DNA of 38,823 nt, taken from a virus. The notes beneath the pieces were generated by a model, which saw only the letters and a program-made list of their open reading frames with translations, was not told the origin of the DNA and ran no database searches. The stretch is from positions 1-38,823 of IMG/VR virus record IMGVR_UViG_3300027782_005306; one strand, written 5' to 3'. Within the stretch, counting starts at the first letter, position 1; each line of letters begins with the position of its first letter. Positions 37,091 through 38,823 of this stretch are shown here, one piece after another. The translations under genes were made by a program, and so were the position numbers.

Positions 37091-37106
37091 ACTCTTTTAA
37101 AGGAGT
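37091..37106 (+). promoter_or_regulatory. hairpin enclosing the terC ribosome site
   Basis: ACTCTTTTAAAGGAGT can fold as ACUCUU/AGGAGU with a UUAA loop, hiding the AGGAG ribosome site 7 nt before ATG 37113. It could be the translational output of the riboswitch. Confidence 0.5.
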
Positions 37107-37112
37107 AGTAAA

Positions 37113-37805
37113 ATGGAAGTATTCGCACTACAAGCCCTATGGGCAGTTTTAGCTATCATCTTGATAGACATTGTGTTAGCCGGTGACAACGCACTAGTCA
37201 TTGGCATGGCCGCCAACAAGTTGCCACCGGAGTTGCGTAAGAAAGCAATCTTCTGGGGTACCTTTGGTGCTGTGGCCATACGCTTTGTGTCGGTTGCACT
37301 TTTAACTTACTTGTTAATGATACCCGGGCTACGCTTGATAGGTGGCTTGGCATTGCTTTGGATAGGCTGGAAGTTGGTGTTTGATCAGCACACCGACGAA
37401 TCAGTGGCCAGCAAGACCACACTAGGCGGTGCCGTATCAACAATCATTGTGGCCGACGCTGTCATGGGCATTGACAATGCACTAGGTATTGCGGCCGCCG
37501 CTAACGGTGACTTTGGACTGGTTGTATTTGGCTTGTTGATCAGCGTGCCTATCATACTATTTGGGTCTAGCGTTGTCAGCCGGGTGCTAGCTCGCTGGCC
37601 TGATGTGGTGTTTGCAGGTAGCTTTGTGTTGTTTGTTGTGGCTATCCAAATGCTGTTCAAAGAACCTTTGTTGGCCGGCTGGTTAAGTGGTTTACCCGGT
37701 TGGGTTGTAGCAAGTTTACCTTGGACTGGTGGATTCACAATTATGGCAGTACAGTATGCCCGGGCTAGATTAGGTCTAGTCAAACGCTACTGGAACAAGA
37801 AATAA
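37113..37805 (+). CDS. TerC-family (YjbE/YkoY-type) membrane protein, probable Mn2+ exporter
   Basis: 230 residues with about seven membrane segments. Two internally related acidic signatures are clear: LAIILIDIVLAGDNALVIGM (about 13-32) and VADAVMGIDNALGIAAAANG (about 113-132), with the conserved Asp/Asn residues that line the metal path in TerC proteins. It also has the family segment LRKKAIFWGTFGAVAIRFVS. TerC proteins of the Alx/YkoY group move Mn2+ out of the cytoplasm. A strong AAAGGAG ribosome site and a Mn2+ riboswitch upstream agree with this. A strong terminator follows. Codon use and GC look like the surrounding phage genes. Confidence 0.88.
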   Translation: MEVFALQALWAVLAIILIDIVLAGDNALVIGMAANKLPPELRKKAIFWGTFGAVAIRFVSVALLTYLLMIPGLRLIGGLALLWIGWKLVFDQHTDESVASKTTLGGAVSTIIVADAVMGIDNALGIAAAANGDFGLVVFGLLISVPIILFGSSVVSRVLARWPDVVFAGSFVLFVVAIQMLFKEPLLAGWLSGLPGWVVASLPWTGGFTIMAVQYARARLGLVKRYWNKK

Positions 37806-37830
37806 AAAAAGCCCCGAAAGGGGCTTTTTA
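37804..37830. terminator. bidirectional Rho-independent terminator
   Basis: GCCCC GAAA GGGGC (37811-37824) flanked by an A-run on the left and a T-run on the right, between convergent terC and ahpD. It serves both strands. Confidence 0.92.
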
Positions 37831-37846
37831 TTAAGTTAAAAATTTA

Positions 37847-38353
37847 TTAACTGTTTAATACCTTGGCAACACTATTCATAACACTGGCAATACGTCCAAT
37901 GTCACGAAGTTGTTCCACTGTGTAGCCTTCTTGCTTTAGTGTTTCGTAATGTGCTTTGACACAGAAGTGACACTTGCCAACAATACTAGCCGCCAAGCTG
38001 AATGCTTCAAAATTTGACTTAGTAGTTCCACCATGACTTGCAATAGCATTCATGCGTAACTGTGCCGGTAAACCTTTTAGAGCAGGATCATCTGCCATTT
38101 CAATGTATGGATACCATACATTGTTTTGTGCCATGATACTTGCGGCTGTCATTGCGGCATCTGCGTGAACAGGTGCGTCTGCCAAAATCAAACTTACTAG
38201 TTTACCGTTGCCAGTTGCGGCCAAGGCGGCCACAGCACAACCCATGGCCACATCCGCATCCAATGTGCTACGCAAAAGCACAGCATCAAGGTTTAACTTG
38301 GTGTCCTTTGCGTAGTCTGGCAAGGCTTCTTTGACGGCGTCATTAAATGCCAT
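37847..38353 (-). CDS. ahpD: alkyl hydroperoxide reductase AhpD
   Basis: 168 residues. The AhpD/CMD signature is KCHFCVKAHYETLKQEG, with the CxxC pair Cys128 and Cys131, His135, and Glu116 in NFEAFSLAAS, in the positions of the mycobacterial proton-relay residues. It reduces AhpC, linking it to a lipoyl-protein electron source in the mycobacterial system. TAATG-type junction with the ahpC stop (38353). GGAG upstream. Normal full length. The AhpC it follows is also of the type that uses AhpD rather than AhpF. Confidence 0.93.
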   Translation of the reverse strand: MAFNDAVKEALPDYAKDTKLNLDAVLLRSTLDADVAMGCAVAALAATGNGKLVSLILADAPVHADAAMTAASIMAQNNVWYPYIEMADDPALKGLPAQLRMNAIASHGGTTKSNFEAFSLAASIVGKCHFCVKAHYETLKQEGYTVEQLRDIGRIASVMNSVAKVLNS

Positions 38354-38823
38354 TACAATGTCTCTCCACCTACTGTGCGATTACATGCACATAGCTCGCC
38401 AGTCTGTAGTGCATCCAATACACGAAGTGTTTCTTCTGGACTACGACCTACGTTCAAGTTGTTGACAGTAACATGCTGGATAACATTCTCTGGGTCAACG
38501 ATGAATGTTGCACGAAGTGCGGCACCTGCTGGAGCATAGAACACGCCCAACTGTTCGATCAAACTCAACTCGCCACGCTGTGTGTCAGCAAATTGATTGT
38601 GTGTAATCTTCTTCAAATCAGCATGGGCATTTTGCCAACTAACTTTACAAAACTCATTGTCTGTGCTTCCTGTTAGCAAGATAGCATCACGGTCAGCAAA
38701 GTCTGCGGCCAACTTGTCATAAGCTACAATCTCTGTTGGGCATACGAATGTAAAATCTTTTGGATAGTAAACGATTACTTTCCATTTACCCGGAAATGAT
38801 TCTTCTGTGATGTCAAAGAATGC
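38353..38823 (-). CDS. ahpC: peroxiredoxin AhpC (5' end outside window)
   Basis: The frame is open to the right window edge and gives 156 residues, lacking only the N terminus. YYPKDFTFVCPTEIVAYDKL holds the peroxidatic Cys (FVCPTE); STDNEFCKVSWQ and AALRATFIVDPENVIQHVTV follow. The C-terminal ELCACNRTVGGETL has two further Cys, as in the three-cysteine mycobacterial AhpC (ELCACNW), which is reduced by AhpD. It detoxifies H2O2 and organic peroxides. It is the first gene of an ahpC-ahpD operon; promoter and start are outside the window. Confidence 0.93.
   Translation of the reverse strand, partial: AFFDITEESFPGKWKVIVYYPKDFTFVCPTEIVAYDKLAADFADRDAILLTGSTDNEFCKVSWQNAHADLKKITHNQFADTQRGELSLIEQLGVFYAPAGAALRATFIVDPENVIQHVTVNNLNVGRSPEETLRVLDALQTGELCACNRTVGGETL

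Noticed and set aside
37013-37112. Inverted repeat 37004-37027 read as a repressor operator
   Set aside because: Its left arm coincides with the 3' strand of riboswitch P1, so an alternative RNA hairpin explains it better than a DNA-binding site.

Overview
This window is part of the genome of a large tailed phage of the T4-like (myovirus) type, most likely one that infects a Gram-negative, possibly betaproteobacterial, freshwater host. Support for a phage: a sliding-clamp loader ATPase, PhoH, a GroES/gp31-like co-chaperonin, a lysis cassette (GH19 endolysin, holin, two-component spanin), an 8-kb block of tail-fibre and adhesin genes, and many short, tightly packed, translationally coupled genes that resemble conserved unknowns of T4-like cyanophages. 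T4-type late promoters (GGTAAATA/TATAAATA) lie at a fixed distance before virion and lysis genes. The host guess rests only on a Bug/TctC solute receptor of the kind expanded in Burkholderiales and on lipoproteins that need an outer membrane. No tRNA, integrase, insertion sequence or CRISPR array was seen.

Layout (nearly all on the minus strand, so read right to left). 1-3.4 kb: DnaJ and the main lysis cassette. 3.4-6.1 kb: an auxiliary operon with a secreted Bug/TctC receptor, a sulfotransferase-like protein and an APS-kinase/nucleotidyltransferase fusion. 6.2-10.2 kb: methyltransferase, SGNH-like protein, two conserved phage proteins, PhoH and a HAD phosphatase. 10.2-17.3 kb: a long coupled operon with co-chaperonin, small proteins (including an unlisted 59-aa zinc-finger-like protein), clamp loader, two radical SAM enzymes, an SDR and a DnaE-like fragment. 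17.3-25 kb: tail fibres, a glycine-rich adhesin and an Ig-repeat protein. 25.1-26.6 kb: an operon of hypothetical protein, IF-1, Fe/Mn superoxide dismutase and an A-type Fe-S carrier. 26.7-30.3 kb: a second cell-wall hydrolase (SleB-like), a third radical SAM enzyme and phage unknowns. 30.3-33.5 kb: an early-type cluster of very small genes behind near-consensus sigma70 promoters. 33.6-38.8 kb: two class I glutamine amidotransferase-like proteins, an LpxH-like phosphoesterase with a glycosyltransferase, a TerC-family membrane protein behind what reads as a yybP-ykoY manganese riboswitch, and AhpD/AhpC.

Three threads stand out. First, the genes for SOD, AhpC, AhpD, a TerC-family metal transporter with its Mn2+ riboswitch, and an Fe-S carrier form a coherent oxidative-stress and metal-homeostasis set. 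Second, two independent promoter classes (TATAAT with a 6-nt gap, TAAATA with a 5-nt gap) are placed so that transcription should begin at the A of the start codon; these genes have no Shine-Dalgarno sequence, so leaderless mRNAs seem to be a regular device here, in a phage that also carries its own IF-1. Third, PAPS synthesis and sulfotransfer genes are adjacent, suggesting a phage-encoded sulfation step.

All functional calls come from reading the sequence and recalled family motifs. No database search was run.
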